Below, in pieces: positions 54,724-63,993 of a DNA stretch of 64,000 nt (within the stretch, counting starts at the first letter, position 1; each line of letters starts with the position of its first letter). The DNA is taken from contig DUQR01000031.1 of NCBI GenBank assembly GCA_012837715.1, forward strand, positions 1 to 64,000. The letters run 5' to 3'. The notes under the pieces are model-generated. The model searched no databases. It worked only from the letters and a program-made list of their open reading frames with translations, and was not told the DNA's origin. Both the position numbers and the translations under genes were made by a program. The DNA is from Bacillota bacterium (lineage in GTDB: Bacteria; Bacillota; UBA4882; UBA10575).

Positions 54724-54832
54724 ATCTTTCCATTTGGTAAACATACCCGCCACCACTTTTTTTGTAACCTTGGTTACCGCGCATTGGCCTTCATTACATT
54801 ACAATTGACTTAGCAGCACAAGAAGCACAAAC
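54724..54832 (-). pseudogene. Relic of a crp-type regulator 5' end and control region
   Basis: This segment matches 43985-44093 over its length, including the start codon region. Read on the minus strand from 54744 it gives MFTKWKDL, like MFVKWKEQ in the intact regulator. The palindrome GTAACCTTGGTTAC at 54764-54777 corresponds to the 44023-44038 operator. The remainder of the coding sequence is absent. Confidence 0.75.
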
Positions 54833-54860
54833 CGGCACCGGGGCCGAATGGTATTTCCTT

Positions 54861-54975
54861 CAATCTCCGCTTCGCAACGAATACGGATGGCGAAAATTTT
54901 AAGATCGTGGAGCACACCATTCGACCCTGGCCCGCAAATACAGATCAAACGCGCGAAGAGCACTATTTCTAAAAT
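54861..54975 (+). repeat. Degenerate copy of the 12917 sequence
   Basis: Related to 12917-13043, as described there. In the plus frame it gives a run of 37 residues beginning FNLRFATNTDGENFKIVEHT and ending HYF-stop. No start codon or ribosome site is seen, so it is not an intact gene. Confidence 0.35.
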
Positions 54976-55028
54976 AAATACGATCTTTTGTCTTGAATCC
55001 TCTTTTTCGTTTGCAAGTCAAAAAGCTT

Positions 55029-55080
55029 GGTTTAACCAATTAGCACTCCGGAAGAAGACCTGAAGACCATCCTGGGTTGA
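55029..55080 (+). pseudogene. Relic hcp 3' end (copy C)
   Basis: In frame this reads STPEEDLKTILG-stop, matching STPEEDLKAIL of the intact hcp (residues near its C-terminus). The preceding bases still resemble the hcp coding sequence for a short way. Its own terminator follows at 55090. Together with the crp relic to its left it marks a second, deleted crp-hcp locus. Confidence 0.75.
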
Positions 55081-55089
55081 GTGAACGGC

Positions 55090-55118
55090 AAAGCGGAGAT
55101 GGGATTCATCTCCGCTTT
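55090..55118 (+). terminator. Terminator of the relic hcp copy
   Basis: A perfect 11-bp stem AAAGCGGAGAT/ATCTCCGCTTT with loop GGGATTC lies ten bases after the relic stop. The T-run is the end of the stem itself. Confidence 0.7.
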
Positions 55119-55189
55119 GATTGACTATATTTTACATATTTTCCCCAAAAGAGCTTTGTCAAGAAATTTTATAGATAAGGAGGGAGATT

Positions 55190-55609
55190 ATGAGCCGATT
55201 AACCAATTTTAAACGTCAACATCGGGAAATCAGAGAACTGATAAGCACGATCACCCCTTTACTGGATCGGGATCTACTTCTTATAGAGCCGACACAAGTC
55301 CGGTACCAACTCTCCGCCCTTTTAGGCAAACTGATGATGCATCTGGCGATGGAAGACCGGTTTCTTTATCCTCGCTTAATAAAGAGTAAGAACCGACAGA
55401 TCCAAACCACCGCAAACCGATTCAGTACTGAGATGGGCGACTTGGTCAAAGTTTTTAATGACTACTCCAAAAAATGGTTGAGCTCCAGTTCGATCAGGGC
55501 AAACCCGGACGCCTTTATCGAGGATTCCCACGACACTTTTCGGGCATTATTGAACCGGGTTGACCTTGAAGATCTAGAATTATATCCCCTTGTTGAGGAG
55601 GCAGGATAA
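55190..55609 (+). CDS. Hemerythrin domain protein
   Basis: A 139-residue all-helical protein. The hemerythrin/HHE pattern is seen as FKRQHREIRELI (His11) and MHLAMEDRFLYPRL (His near 51, Glu near 55). SHDTFRALLNRVDLEDLELY with Pro next (His near 114, Glu near 129) completes it. These residues bind a di-iron centre that senses or stores O2 or NO. It may function with the hcp NO-defence system, though it has its own ribosome site (AAGGAGGGAGATT) and terminator. Confidence 0.85.
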   Translation: MSRLTNFKRQHREIRELISTITPLLDRDLLLIEPTQVRYQLSALLGKLMMHLAMEDRFLYPRLIKSKNRQIQTTANRFSTEMGDLVKVFNDYSKKWLSSSSIRANPDAFIEDSHDTFRALLNRVDLEDLELYPLVEEAG

Positions 55610-55636
55610 GCTTTAACCCCCCTATATTATAGAAAG

Positions 55637-55671
55637 AGACTGTTTATGCTTGAACCGGAAACAGTCTTTTT
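55637..55671 (+). terminator. Terminator of the hemerythrin gene
   Basis: Stem AGACTGTTT/AAACAGTCT with a 13-base loop is followed by TTTTT, 27 bases after the stop. Confidence 0.85.
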
Positions 55672-55693
55672 CTGCTAACCCTGGCTACAACTA

Positions 55694-58600
55694 TTAGCTA
55701 ATAATCTTCGTTGCATTCTCCTTCAGTTCATTAATGATCCGTACAAACTCCTTCTGCCGTTTATGGTCGAATAGACGGACAAAACTCTGCGGTTTGTCAA
55801 AGGGCGGTTTGGTCAGCTCGGCCACACTCTCCACATAACCGTTTTGGACAACGTAATCGATGACTTTATCGACAAAGGCAATTTGGTCGGCATTCAAATT
55901 CTGTTCGTTGATGAAGGCGGAAAAAGCTTCATTCGCAGCTGTCCGCTCCAGTTTAGCAATTCGCCGTACCAGGAGCCCAAAGGGGGTGTCCTTGAAACTC
56001 CGCGCGTAATCCTCTTTTGTCCCCAATTCGCCGGTGAATATCCGCTCTAACATCTTATAGTCGGTCTCCGTCAAGGGAATATTGTTTCGCAACTTGTGAA
56101 TCGCAATGTTTTCTTTATTCTCTTCAATAAACTTATTAACTTTCCGCTTGTACTCTTCGAGAGAGTAGTCCAACCGGAAATCCTTGGCAACCGTCCGTTC
56201 GATTTCTTCATCCTGTAAATCAGTGTAGACCAGCACCGGGTCTCTCCCTTCGATAAACTTCATCAGCTCCCGCAGTTCCAACCGGATCGCTTCCCACCGT
56301 AAAAGATCCGGCTCCGCCCAGAATTCGTCCGCGGTTACCGCCTTCAGCACGGAAACCTTCGCTTTCACCTGCGGGATACTCGTCTGCTTCAGAAGATAAG
56401 AAGCCCGGTGGATAACATTACGCGTCAGGCCTTTCAAACTACCCGTTTCCCCTTCCAGTTGCGCCAGCATTAGCCCGTACATTAAGTTATCAAACTCCAG
56501 CGCCCGGTCGTCCTTTTCTGCCGTCGTGACCAGGTCGGCCAGATTGGTTATGAGCTCGCTCTTGTCCTGCTCGGACAGGCTGGTAAAAGCCCCTTCCCGG
56601 TTATATTTATCTACATACTTCCGCTTCATTTGCACGTCGATGCGCTCCGAGGACAACCCGGCGATCTGCCCTGTCACTTCAGCCACCAGCCGGTCGCGCC
56701 AGGCCTGGTATTCTTCGGCCGTAAAGGCCGCATCTTGCAAATGGAAAATGAGTTGAATGCGCTTGGCAAAGACCCTGGCTGTAGTCGAAACACTCGCCGC
56801 TGCTTCAATCCCATGCTTGTTTTCGCGGAAAAACTCAAAATTACCCAGGTAATCAAAGATATAAAAACACTCTTTATCTCTGCCCGGCCCGAACAAATCC
56901 GGCCTTATCCTGGTCCCCCGCCCGATCATCTGCCAGAACTTAATCTTCGAACGGACCCGTTTAAAGAAGACCAGGTTTACGATCTCCGGGACATCAATAC
57001 CCGTATCCAGCATATCAACGGAGACGGCGATATACGGTTCTTTTTCCGGATCTTTAAACTGGAGGATTAAATTCTGCACATAATCGTCGTCACAGACCAC
57101 CCGGCGGCAGAATGTCCCCTCGTACTCCGGGTAAAGGGTATTGAAGCGGTCGACAATATACTGGGCATGGTTCTTGTTCTGCGCGAAGATGATCGTCTTT
57201 CCCAGCCGGTTCCCGCTGGCGTCCCGCAGACCGTTGGTCATCAAGTCATTAATGACATGGTCTACTGTATCCTGGTTAAAGATGAATCGATTAATCTCCG
57301 GTGGTGGGATCTCCTCTGGCATCGTCCCGTCCTCATCCGTAAAATCCTCTTCGTATCTTTCTTGATCTTCCGGTGAAAGTTCATCATAGGTAATCCCGTG
57401 GGTCAGGAATTTGGTCTTCACCTCGATATTGCGGTACGGGACCAGAACCTGGTCTTGATAGACCGCCGTCTCATAATCATAGGCATAGGTCGGCACATCC
57501 TTCTCCACTTCAAAGAATTCATAGGTACTCCGGTGCACATCCGTCCGGGGCGTGGCGGTCAGCCCCACCAGATAAGCATCGAAATATTCGAAGATCGCCT
57601 TATACTTACGGAAGATGCTCCGGTGACTCTCGTCCACAATGATCAAGTCAAAATGGGCCGGTGTAAAGACGCGGCCACCATCCTCGTTCCGCTCGTTATT
57701 AATGGTATTCAACATGGTCGGGTAGGTCGAAAAGACCACCCGGGCGTTGCGGTCGTCTTTATTGGACAAAAGATTACAAAGGGACATCTCGGGCAACAAT
57801 TTCTTAAAAGCATCCCGCGCCTGGTGGACCAGGGCTGTCCGGTCGGCCAAGAACAAGGTATTCGTCACATAACCGCCCCGCGAAAGGACATCGGTCAAAC
57901 TCGCCGCCGTCCTGGTTTTCCCGATACCCGTCGCCATCACCAAAAGCGCCCGCCGGTGCCCCTTTTCAAAATGGGCGCAGACCGCCCGCACCGCCTGTTT
58001 CTGATAATAGCGATCGGTGATCCGGTCGTCGATCGGCACCGTACTCAGCTTCTTTCGGGAGGTCCGCTGGTTAACCAGCCTTTGCAGGTCATCCCGGGAA
58101 AATACGCTACTGACCCGGCGTTGGGGCCCGGTCTGGTCGTCCCAGATAAAATAGTCGTAACCATTGGTGTTAAAGATAATCGGTCGGCGACCAGTCATCT
58201 GCTCAAGGCAATCGGCGTACAACTGGGCTTGGTAGGTCCCCTGCCGCGCATCCTTAAAGGTCCGTTTGGCTTCGATTAACGCCAGCGGCAACCCGTCTTT
58301 CCCCCAAAGCACATAATCGACAAATCCCTCGCCGGAACCATGCTCCCGTGGCATCCCCACCACCGGCATTTCTTCCTCGACACAGTCCCGCCGGTCGCTC
58401 TGGGAGAAGCGCCAGCCCAGGAGTTTCAGGTCCACATCAATATATTTCTTCCTGGTCGCAAACTCCGACAGATCCTCCGGCGTGAAGGCCCTTTCCGCCT
58501 TATGCGCTTCCTTCTGGGCGGTCAGCTCCGCACTATTCTCCCGGAGTTCAGCCAGGAGCCGGGCGATCTGGCGGTCCTTTTCGTCAATAAGTTGTTCCGC

Positions 58601-59101
58601 ATGGGCTTTGAAGCGCTCATACTCTGCAGCTAACCGCGTTTCAAGCTTCCGCGCGACCTCCAGATCGCCGGCGGTTTCCGGAATCAGCCTTTCATCAAAC
58701 TTCCGCTCCTGATAATCGGCGCCGTAACAATAATCGATCCACTGCACAAACTCGAAGAGAATAGACAAAGAAAGAACGGCGTCATTCCGGGAGATCACTT
58801 TCCCCGTATGCACCGCCATGTTTCCCACTTTGATGATATACTGCAGTTTTGGCCAGGTTACCGGATCAACCGCATAGCGGAAACATTCCTCGTGGACCAA
58901 GGCCTGCAGGTTATCCCGGTACGGCAGCCGCATCGTGTGATCGGCCGAATAGACCCATTTCACCGCCAACTCAAAGGCTTTCCTGCTTCCCACCGCCGAC
59001 ATGGCCGGCGAAACAGGCAACACCTTCTCCGCCTCGATACAAGCCGTGGCAAAAAGACGGTAATCGGGTATACTCTTTAGAAACTCAAAATTACCGGCCA
59101 T
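55694..59101 (-). CDS. hsdR: Type I restriction enzyme subunit HsdR
   Basis: A 1135-residue DNA translocase-nuclease. The N-terminus (about 5-130) is a DUF4145-type helical domain. A coiled segment and a PD-(D/E)XK nuclease domain follow, with GFVDYVLW and ALIEAKR. Next is the SF2 helicase with Walker A ATGIGKT (Lys395), DESH (Asp490), LTATPRTD and the motif VI region RGTRIRPD. The EcoEI_R_C type C-terminus ends it. ATG 59101 follows AGGTGATCCC. HsdR cuts DNA only with HsdM and HsdS, and hsdM is broken here. It lies downstream of the other subunits. Confidence 0.94.
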   Translation of the reverse strand: MAGNFEFLKSIPDYRLFATACIEAEKVLPVSPAMSAVGSRKAFELAVKWVYSADHTMRLPYRDNLQALVHEECFRYAVDPVTWPKLQYIIKVGNMAVHTGKVISRNDAVLSLSILFEFVQWIDYCYGADYQERKFDERLIPETAGDLEVARKLETRLAAEYERFKAHAEQLIDEKDRQIARLLAELRENSAELTAQKEAHKAERAFTPEDLSEFATRKKYIDVDLKLLGWRFSQSDRRDCVEEEMPVVGMPREHGSGEGFVDYVLWGKDGLPLALIEAKRTFKDARQGTYQAQLYADCLEQMTGRRPIIFNTNGYDYFIWDDQTGPQRRVSSVFSRDDLQRLVNQRTSRKKLSTVPIDDRITDRYYQKQAVRAVCAHFEKGHRRALLVMATGIGKTRTAASLTDVLSRGGYVTNTLFLADRTALVHQARDAFKKLLPEMSLCNLLSNKDDRNARVVFSTYPTMLNTINNERNEDGGRVFTPAHFDLIIVDESHRSIFRKYKAIFEYFDAYLVGLTATPRTDVHRSTYEFFEVEKDVPTYAYDYETAVYQDQVLVPYRNIEVKTKFLTHGITYDELSPEDQERYEEDFTDEDGTMPEEIPPPEINRFIFNQDTVDHVINDLMTNGLRDASGNRLGKTIIFAQNKNHAQYIVDRFNTLYPEYEGTFCRRVVCDDDYVQNLILQFKDPEKEPYIAVSVDMLDTGIDVPEIVNLVFFKRVRSKIKFWQMIGRGTRIRPDLFGPGRDKECFYIFDYLGNFEFFRENKHGIEAAASVSTTARVFAKRIQLIFHLQDAAFTAEEYQAWRDRLVAEVTGQIAGLSSERIDVQMKRKYVDKYNREGAFTSLSEQDKSELITNLADLVTTAEKDDRALEFDNLMYGLMLAQLEGETGSLKGLTRNVIHRASYLLKQTSIPQVKAKVSVLKAVTADEFWAEPDLLRWEAIRLELRELMKFIEGRDPVLVYTDLQDEEIERTVAKDFRLDYSLEEYKRKVNKFIEENKENIAIHKLRNNIPLTETDYKMLERIFTGELGTKEDYARSFKDTPFGLLVRRIAKLERTAANEAFSAFINEQNLNADQIAFVDKVIDYVVQNGYVESVAELTKPPFDKPQSFVRLFDHKRQKEFVRIINELKENATKIIS

Positions 59102-59173
59102 GGGATCACCTGTCTTCCGTAAAACCACACCACTAATACAGTGTTTCTTACTGGGTATTGAAAGATCCCCGCT

Positions 59174-59213
59174 TAAAAAAAGAAAACCCTTGATTTCGAT
59201 TGCTTCTTCAAGG
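59174..59213 (-). terminator. Terminator of the antitoxin-like gene
   Basis: On the minus strand a CCTTGA/TCAAGG hairpin is followed by GTTTTCTTTTTTT, about 120 bases past the gene. The long loop lowers confidence. Confidence 0.5.
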
Positions 59214-59333
59214 ATTTAAATTTATATTACTGATGTTTCTAGAACCATGTATAATTTCAAGAATATAAATAAAATCCTATCGATTTTATATATAATCCTG
59301 TAGTTCATTAAGTTCAGTTCTCTTATGTTCAAG

Positions 59334-59522
59334 TCATTGATTTCCGGAACAACTTATCTTTCTTCTGACCTCTTCGTGAGATAAGACCTTTCCTTGCTCA
59401 ATTTCAGCTAAAGATTTGTCTGTTTTCTCTTTCGCATATAGTTGGTACATTATGTCATCCCAGGTAGCACCCTCCGGCAAGTTATCAATTATGTGCCTGG
59501 CTTCATCTTTGGCTAAACTCAC
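59334..59522 (-). CDS. Antitoxin-like protein, orphan
   Basis: A 62-residue protein. Its pattern NLPEGATWDDIMYQLYAKEK followed by SLAEIEQGKVLSHEEVRRK is typical of small antitoxins that pair with RelE/ParE toxins in many bacteria. No toxin-like ORF is found on either side. Such genes often sit inside type I restriction loci. GTG is the start, with a weak AGAAGAG ahead. It lies between hsdS and hsdR and is AT-richer than hsdR. Confidence 0.6.
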   Translation of the reverse strand: MSLAKDEARHIIDNLPEGATWDDIMYQLYAKEKTDKSLAEIEQGKVLSHEEVRRKISCSGNQ

Positions 59523-59660
59523 TTAAACTCTTCTCTTTTTTAAACTTAATAATATTATATCACTAGAGCCTGCAAAGGTATAATTCTCCCCCTCGGAATC
59601 TTAATGGATCGTACACCCATTAGTTTTGTATACATCAGTTCACGGAATACCTTCTCAGCT

Positions 59661-60821
59661 CTATTCAAAATACTCGCTCATCAGACTGTTGAAAAGTTGC
59701 TCACTTTCGGTAATAGCTTGTTTAACAAGGGTTTTTTGTTCTTCGATCTTGGTGACAATCTTAGTAAATTCCAATTGCAGATGTATAGGTGGTATGCAAA
59801 TAGCCAGTTGTAATAATTCTTTACTCCTTATGCCCCTCACCGTGCTTCCTGACGATCTTTTTAACATTTCTTTTTGGAATTGCTCGCTTGCTAATGCATG
59901 CTCAAGATATTCAGAAGTAACTAAATCCTTCTTGGGTTGCATTACTATTATTCTTTGTCCAACTGCAAACCTTGAAAAGACTTTAGGTATTCTACAAACG
60001 TTCCCCAAAGGTGCTTCTGTAGTAAAAATTACATCATTTGCTTTAGGAATTCCCCTCGTCATTACTTTATCGTAGTTTTCCTTAGGAATAAATTCACGTG
60101 GTTCTACCGAAAAAGTGTTATTCTTAATATTTTTCGCAGTAATAAGGGGAATTCCGCTATTTGATTTTTCCGGTGTTTTCCCCCTATAATCAATAAAAGT
60201 ACATATCTCGCGAAGCAATTTTTGCATTTTCTTATCATGATAATACTCCTGAAACATCTCATAAAAAACTGCCTTAATCAAATTATCAAGTTCTGCATGC
60301 TGTTTTTTATATCCGTCGATTATTTCTTGAGTTTTATCTAAGGTGTTAGCAATGTGTTTTTGAATATTGAATGGAGGAATTGGTATAACAGTTTTTTTAA
60401 TTTCTTTGAGGTGCAAATTGGGTACACCAATGCCTTTTAGTGATCTATCAAATTGTCTTTTCACATATGGACTATTTATTACAGCTAATAAATACGGTGC
60501 AAATATTCCTTTCTTGGGTCTTAACAATGCTAAACTCACATAAATATCAAATATTTCATCTCTATCAACTAAAGCCGCAACACCTGTGGTTCCGTTTTTT
60601 GCTAATAGTATATCTCCCTTTTTAGGCTTTAAGCGTTTATATAGCTCATTATGTAATCCTTCTGGAATATATTTTACATTATCCCAATCAATTTTTCCGG
60701 ATGTCACATTTTTGGAAGATAAAAATATATAACCTTTATCTGTATATTGAGGTGTTTGATGGGTTCCATCAGTTATTAACTCACACACTTCTTCTAACTT
60801 TACTTTATCCCACTTACCCAT
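59661..60821 (-). CDS. hsdS: Type I restriction specificity subunit HsdS
   Basis: A 386-residue specificity subunit with two target-recognition domains (about 1-155 and 200-345), each followed by a conserved helix (IANTLDKTQEIIDGYKKQHA near 165, and FTKIVTKIEEQKTLVKQAI near 355). The half-site regions start GKWDKVKLEEVCELI and KMQKLLREICTFID. It determines the target DNA sequence with HsdM and HsdR. Its ATG overlaps the hsdM stop. Composition is clearly AT-richer than hsdR and hsdM, as is usual for swapped specificity genes. Confidence 0.93.
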   Translation of the reverse strand: MGKWDKVKLEEVCELITDGTHQTPQYTDKGYIFLSSKNVTSGKIDWDNVKYIPEGLHNELYKRLKPKKGDILLAKNGTTGVAALVDRDEIFDIYVSLALLRPKKGIFAPYLLAVINSPYVKRQFDRSLKGIGVPNLHLKEIKKTVIPIPPFNIQKHIANTLDKTQEIIDGYKKQHAELDNLIKAVFYEMFQEYYHDKKMQKLLREICTFIDYRGKTPEKSNSGIPLITAKNIKNNTFSVEPREFIPKENYDKVMTRGIPKANDVIFTTEAPLGNVCRIPKVFSRFAVGQRIIVMQPKKDLVTSEYLEHALASEQFQKEMLKRSSGSTVRGIRSKELLQLAICIPPIHLQLEFTKIVTKIEEQKTLVKQAITESEQLFNSLMSEYFE

Positions 60822-62288
60822 TCCCCAACAACCCCCTCAGCTCTTCCATCTTGTTGCTAATATCCAGGGCCAGTTGGTCCAGGCGGGCCATGATGACTTC
60901 CGGTTTGTCGTACTCTACTTTCTCGTATTCAATCTCTTTGTAACGGTTGATCGAGAGGTCATAATCGTTCGCTTTGATCTCCTCTTTGTCCACCAGGAAA
61001 CTTTGTTCAGTGCGCTTCCGCGCTGCTTCTCCTTCGAGGTTATGGAACCGGTTAATAATATCGGGAATATCCCCTTCGTCGCCTAAAGCGGTCCGTTTAT
61101 CATCCAAGGAATAACCGTCGGACTGCATATCATAAAACCAGACTTGATCGGTGCCCCCGGCATCCGTCTTGGTGAAGACCAAAACAGCGGTCGAGACCCC
61201 GGCGTAGGGCTTGATACCCCGCTGGGCATGGAGATAACGGCCCGGAGGTGTTGGTTGTCCACCAGTTCCTGCCGCAGAGCTTTGTGTGCTTTGGTGGTAC
61301 CAAATAAAACTCCGTCCGGCACAATACAAGCAGCTTGGCCGCCCTTTCTTAACATCCGGAGGAAAAGGGCAACAAAGAGCAATTCGGTCTTTTTGGTGTT
61401 GCAGACTTTTTTCAAATTATCATGGATACTCTCGGCATCGATCGTTCCGGTGAAAGGTGGATTCGCCAAGATTATGCTAAACTTGCTCTCAATGTTGTTA
61501 TCTTTAGATACGCTGTCTAAGTAACTAATCTGCGGATTGGTCACGGAATGGAGCATCAGATTCATGGCGGACAAGCGCAGCATCGTCCGGTCGGTATCAA
61601 ACCCGGTAAACATCTCCCCAGTGAACCGCTCCCACTGCTCTGCCGTCATATCGCTTCCGTATTTTTCTCTGATATACTCGGCAGTAGAAACTAGAAAACC
61701 AGCAGTACCGCAGGCTGGGTCACAGATCAGATCATCGGGTGTCGGGTTGACCAGCCGCACCATCATGTCCCGGATGTGCTTTGGCGTCCGGAACTGGCCG
61801 TTCTGACCGGCTGTATTTAATTTACTGAGCATATACTCGTAAAGATCTCCCAGTGTATCTTTATCCTTAATGTCATGTTCATAGAGTTCTTCCAGCCCAG
61901 TAATTACTTTCTCCAATACCTGCGGGGTAGGCAGTAAAAAGAGCGCATCCTCCATGTACCGGGAAAAGGCGGACTCTCCATCACCGTTTAATGTTTTAAT
62001 GAAAGGAAAGACTTCATCCCTGATCAGAACAAAAATCTCCCTTGCATCCTTATCCTTAAACTTGGACCAGCGCATGGCTTGTCCCTCCGGCGTCTGCGGA
62101 AAGATCTTCTTTGGCGTTTCCACTCCCAGCGCCTCAAGACTCTCGTTTTCGATCTCTTTCTCATCCAAGGCACGGATAAACATTAAGTAGGTCAATTGCT
62201 CGATCACCGTCAGCGGTTGGGTGATGCCCCCCGCCCAGATGTCAGTCCAGATTTTATCGATCTTATTCTTGATCGCACCCGTAATCAT
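60814..62288 (-). pseudogene. hsdM: HsdM methyltransferase subunit, frameshifted
   Basis: From ATG 62288 the frame encodes the HsdM N-terminal domain, DPACGTAGFLVSTAEYI (SAM motif I), LANPPFTG (catalytic NPPF) and then VISMPSGV. At 61214-61215 one T is missing from the expected GTATTCAAG (V-F-K). The frame is lost, and the gene continues in a second frame from about residue 358 as KPYAGVSTAVLVFTKT to the end at 60814. Restored length is about 490 residues, normal for HsdM. The intact ends suggest a recent lesion or a sequencing error. GAGGAGATGTAACCG precedes the ATG. Confidence 0.85.
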
Positions 62289-62629
62289 CGGTTACATCTC
62301 CTCTCGGACTTATTACGTTGATCTTTGCTTTATCAATGCCAAGACAATTATTGAACGCTTAATTTAGTTAGATACAATGCAAAATGCTTCTCCAGGGCTT
62401 AATATTAAAAATGCGCCTATTTTCAGTAATATTCTACTGTTTTCCGAAATTCTCCTGCTTTGCTATAGTTTTAGGGATATCACGAGGATCGACTTAGCTA
62501 TCCAGCGCCATAATTTCACCAGTCAAGGAGCGCCTTCTTAAGGGTTATTATTCTGTTGCTTGCAGGTTATTTATGGCAAAAGCAGAATTAGTAATGGATG
62601 AAGATGGTTTTTTAAGGAGATGACGCGCG
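62289..62629. other. Gap between hsdM and the FMN reductase-like gene
   Basis: About 340 bases between divergent genes, AT-rich at 62320-62460. I see no terminator or RNA gene. The AAGGAGATGACGCGCG before 62630 is the ribosome site of the next gene. A 16-codon ORF at 62573 is too short to support. Confidence 0.5.
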
Positions 62630-63328
62630 TTGAAGATTGCTGTTATACATGGACAACAACATAAAGGTAGCACCTACAATATCACCAAGCTGTTCTTGAA
62701 CAAACTGGCCGGTGAAAACAGGGAAATCGTTGAATTTTTCATGCCCCGCGACACACCCCCTTCTTGTGTGGGTTGTTGCAATTGTTTCATGAAAGGGGAA
62801 CTTAAGTGCCCCCATGCGGAGATTGTGCAGCCGGTGGTCAGGGCAATTGAGGAAGCGGATCTGGTGATCCTGGACTCTCCGTGCTATGTTTTGGGGATGA
62901 CCGGCCAACTCAAAACCTTCCTTGACCATATGGGCTACCGTTGGATGCCGCACCGGCCTCATCCGCAAATGTTTAGGAAAATCGGGCTGGCGGTCTCGAC
63001 CGCAGCCGGCGCCGGAGCGAAAAAAGTCACGAAAGAACTGCGGCGGCACTTTTTTTACTGGGGAATCCCCAAAAGTTTTAGCTATGCGAAAAATATCAGG
63101 GCTACAAATTGGGAGATGGTCCCGGCTAAAAAGAAAGCCCGGATCGAAAAAGAAGTCACCCGTTTGGCAGCGAAGATTTTAAAAAGGCAAGGGAAAGTAA
63201 AGCCGGGAATGAAAACAAAAGCAATCTTTAAATTAATGGGCTTAATGCAAAAATCTAACGATTGGAATCCGGCCGACCGGGAACACTGGGTGAAAAACGG
63301 TTGGCTTAGCGGGAAGAATCCATGGTAA
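62630..63328 (+). CDS. NADPH-dependent FMN reductase/flavodoxin-like protein
   Basis: A 232-residue flavodoxin-fold oxidoreductase. The flavin phosphate loop HGQQHKGSTYNI is at residues 7-18. A cysteine-rich stretch follows (CVGCCNCFMKGELKCPH near 46-62), as in the iron-sulfur flavoproteins and clostridial NADPH-FMN reductases. The core continues with DSPCYVLGMTGQLKTFLDHM. The C-terminal 80 residues are basic. It starts with TTG after AAGGAGATGACGCGCG. Substrate is unknown. It may act in redox or detoxification. Confidence 0.8.
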   Translation: MKIAVIHGQQHKGSTYNITKLFLNKLAGENREIVEFFMPRDTPPSCVGCCNCFMKGELKCPHAEIVQPVVRAIEEADLVILDSPCYVLGMTGQLKTFLDHMGYRWMPHRPHPQMFRKIGLAVSTAAGAGAKKVTKELRRHFFYWGIPKSFSYAKNIRATNWEMVPAKKKARIEKEVTRLAAKILKRQGKVKPGMKTKAIFKLMGLMQKSNDWNPADREHWVKNGWLSGKNPW

Positions 63329-63363
63329 AGCCCATTTATAGCCGGTACAACACAAAAGCTTGA

Positions 63364-63399
63364 GAAAAAAATCGGGCGGGTTTACTCCGCCCGATCTTT
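63364..63399. terminator. Bidirectional terminator between the last two genes
   Basis: A stem of ATCGGGCGG/CCGCCCGAT with loop GTTTACT is followed by CTTTATTTA on the plus strand and by seven T on the minus strand. It overlaps the last codons and the stop of the DUF2935 gene. Confidence 0.8.
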
Positions 63400-63993
63400 A
63401 TTTAGTTGGCGCTCAATCATTGCCAGGTCTTCCAAGGCCATTTGCGCTTCTCTCAGAACATGGCTGGCCAATAAGGGGGAGATCAAACTTAACACCTGAC
63501 AACGCTCGATTAAGGCTAATGCCGTCGCTTTAAAGTCTCTGATCTCCATGGTCGCCCCGATTACTTCACCATTAAACCGTTGCAACCTGGGAATTACGAA
63601 TGGGTGCTGCAGGTTGCCAAAGCCCGGGGGCAACGGACACCCCATGATGTCCGCCGGTAAAAGATGATTTTCATAATCTCTGGGAACCAGCATGGATTGG
63701 AGATCTTCTCCTTGCAGACGCAGGGTTTCAAAACTCTTTCCGAATTGCTGTGCCTGCTTGACTAAGGGCCTTTCCGAAGGGTCCAACAGGTGAGCAATGA
63801 ATCTGGCGTGATCGCCCATAATCCTGAGCCAGAAGATCTCTTCTTCCAGCGCCATTTCGGCCAGGGGAGAACTGATCCCGTTATTTAATTCCAATAATCT
63901 AGCGCGAAAACGGATCGCCTCCCGCCGGATATGGTCCATGAGCAAAGGATAGTTAAAACCGCCGATTCGGCAGGTAATTGTCCGGTTTAACAC
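63382..63993 (-). CDS. DUF2935 protein, probably 5'-truncated by the window edge
   Basis: About 203 residues. It matches the DUF2935 helical family, with EIFWLRIMGDHARFIAHLL near residue 50 and a C-terminal EAQMALEDLAMIERQL helix. Family members usually contain two such repeats, so the N-terminal part probably lies beyond the edge. The frame stays open to 64000, and the GTG at 63993 is only a possible start. Function is unknown. It is found mainly in spore-forming Firmicutes. Confidence 0.75.
   Translation of the reverse strand: MLNRTITCRIGGFNYPLLMDHIRREAIRFRARLLELNNGISSPLAEMALEEEIFWLRIMGDHARFIAHLLDPSERPLVKQAQQFGKSFETLRLQGEDLQSMLVPRDYENHLLPADIMGCPLPPGFGNLQHPFVIPRLQRFNGEVIGATMEIRDFKATALALIERCQVLSLISPLLASHVLREAQMALEDLAMIERQLNKDRAE

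Larger units (their letters stand above)
54601..55189. other. Gap holding the relic crp-hcp locus
   Basis: Between the A2M gene and the hemerythrin gene there is no intact gene. It contains the crp-type 5' relic, a repeat copy, the hcp 3' relic and a terminator, each given separately. 54601-54720 is AT-rich without a feature. Confidence 0.6.

Noticed and set aside
57398-58279. A 293-codon open frame antisense to hsdR
   Set aside because: It is the shadow of a GC-rich gene in another frame. It lacks a ribosome site and protein-like composition.
62573-62623. A 16-codon ORF with a DEDGFL motif
   Set aside because: It is too short to support and has no clear ribosome site.
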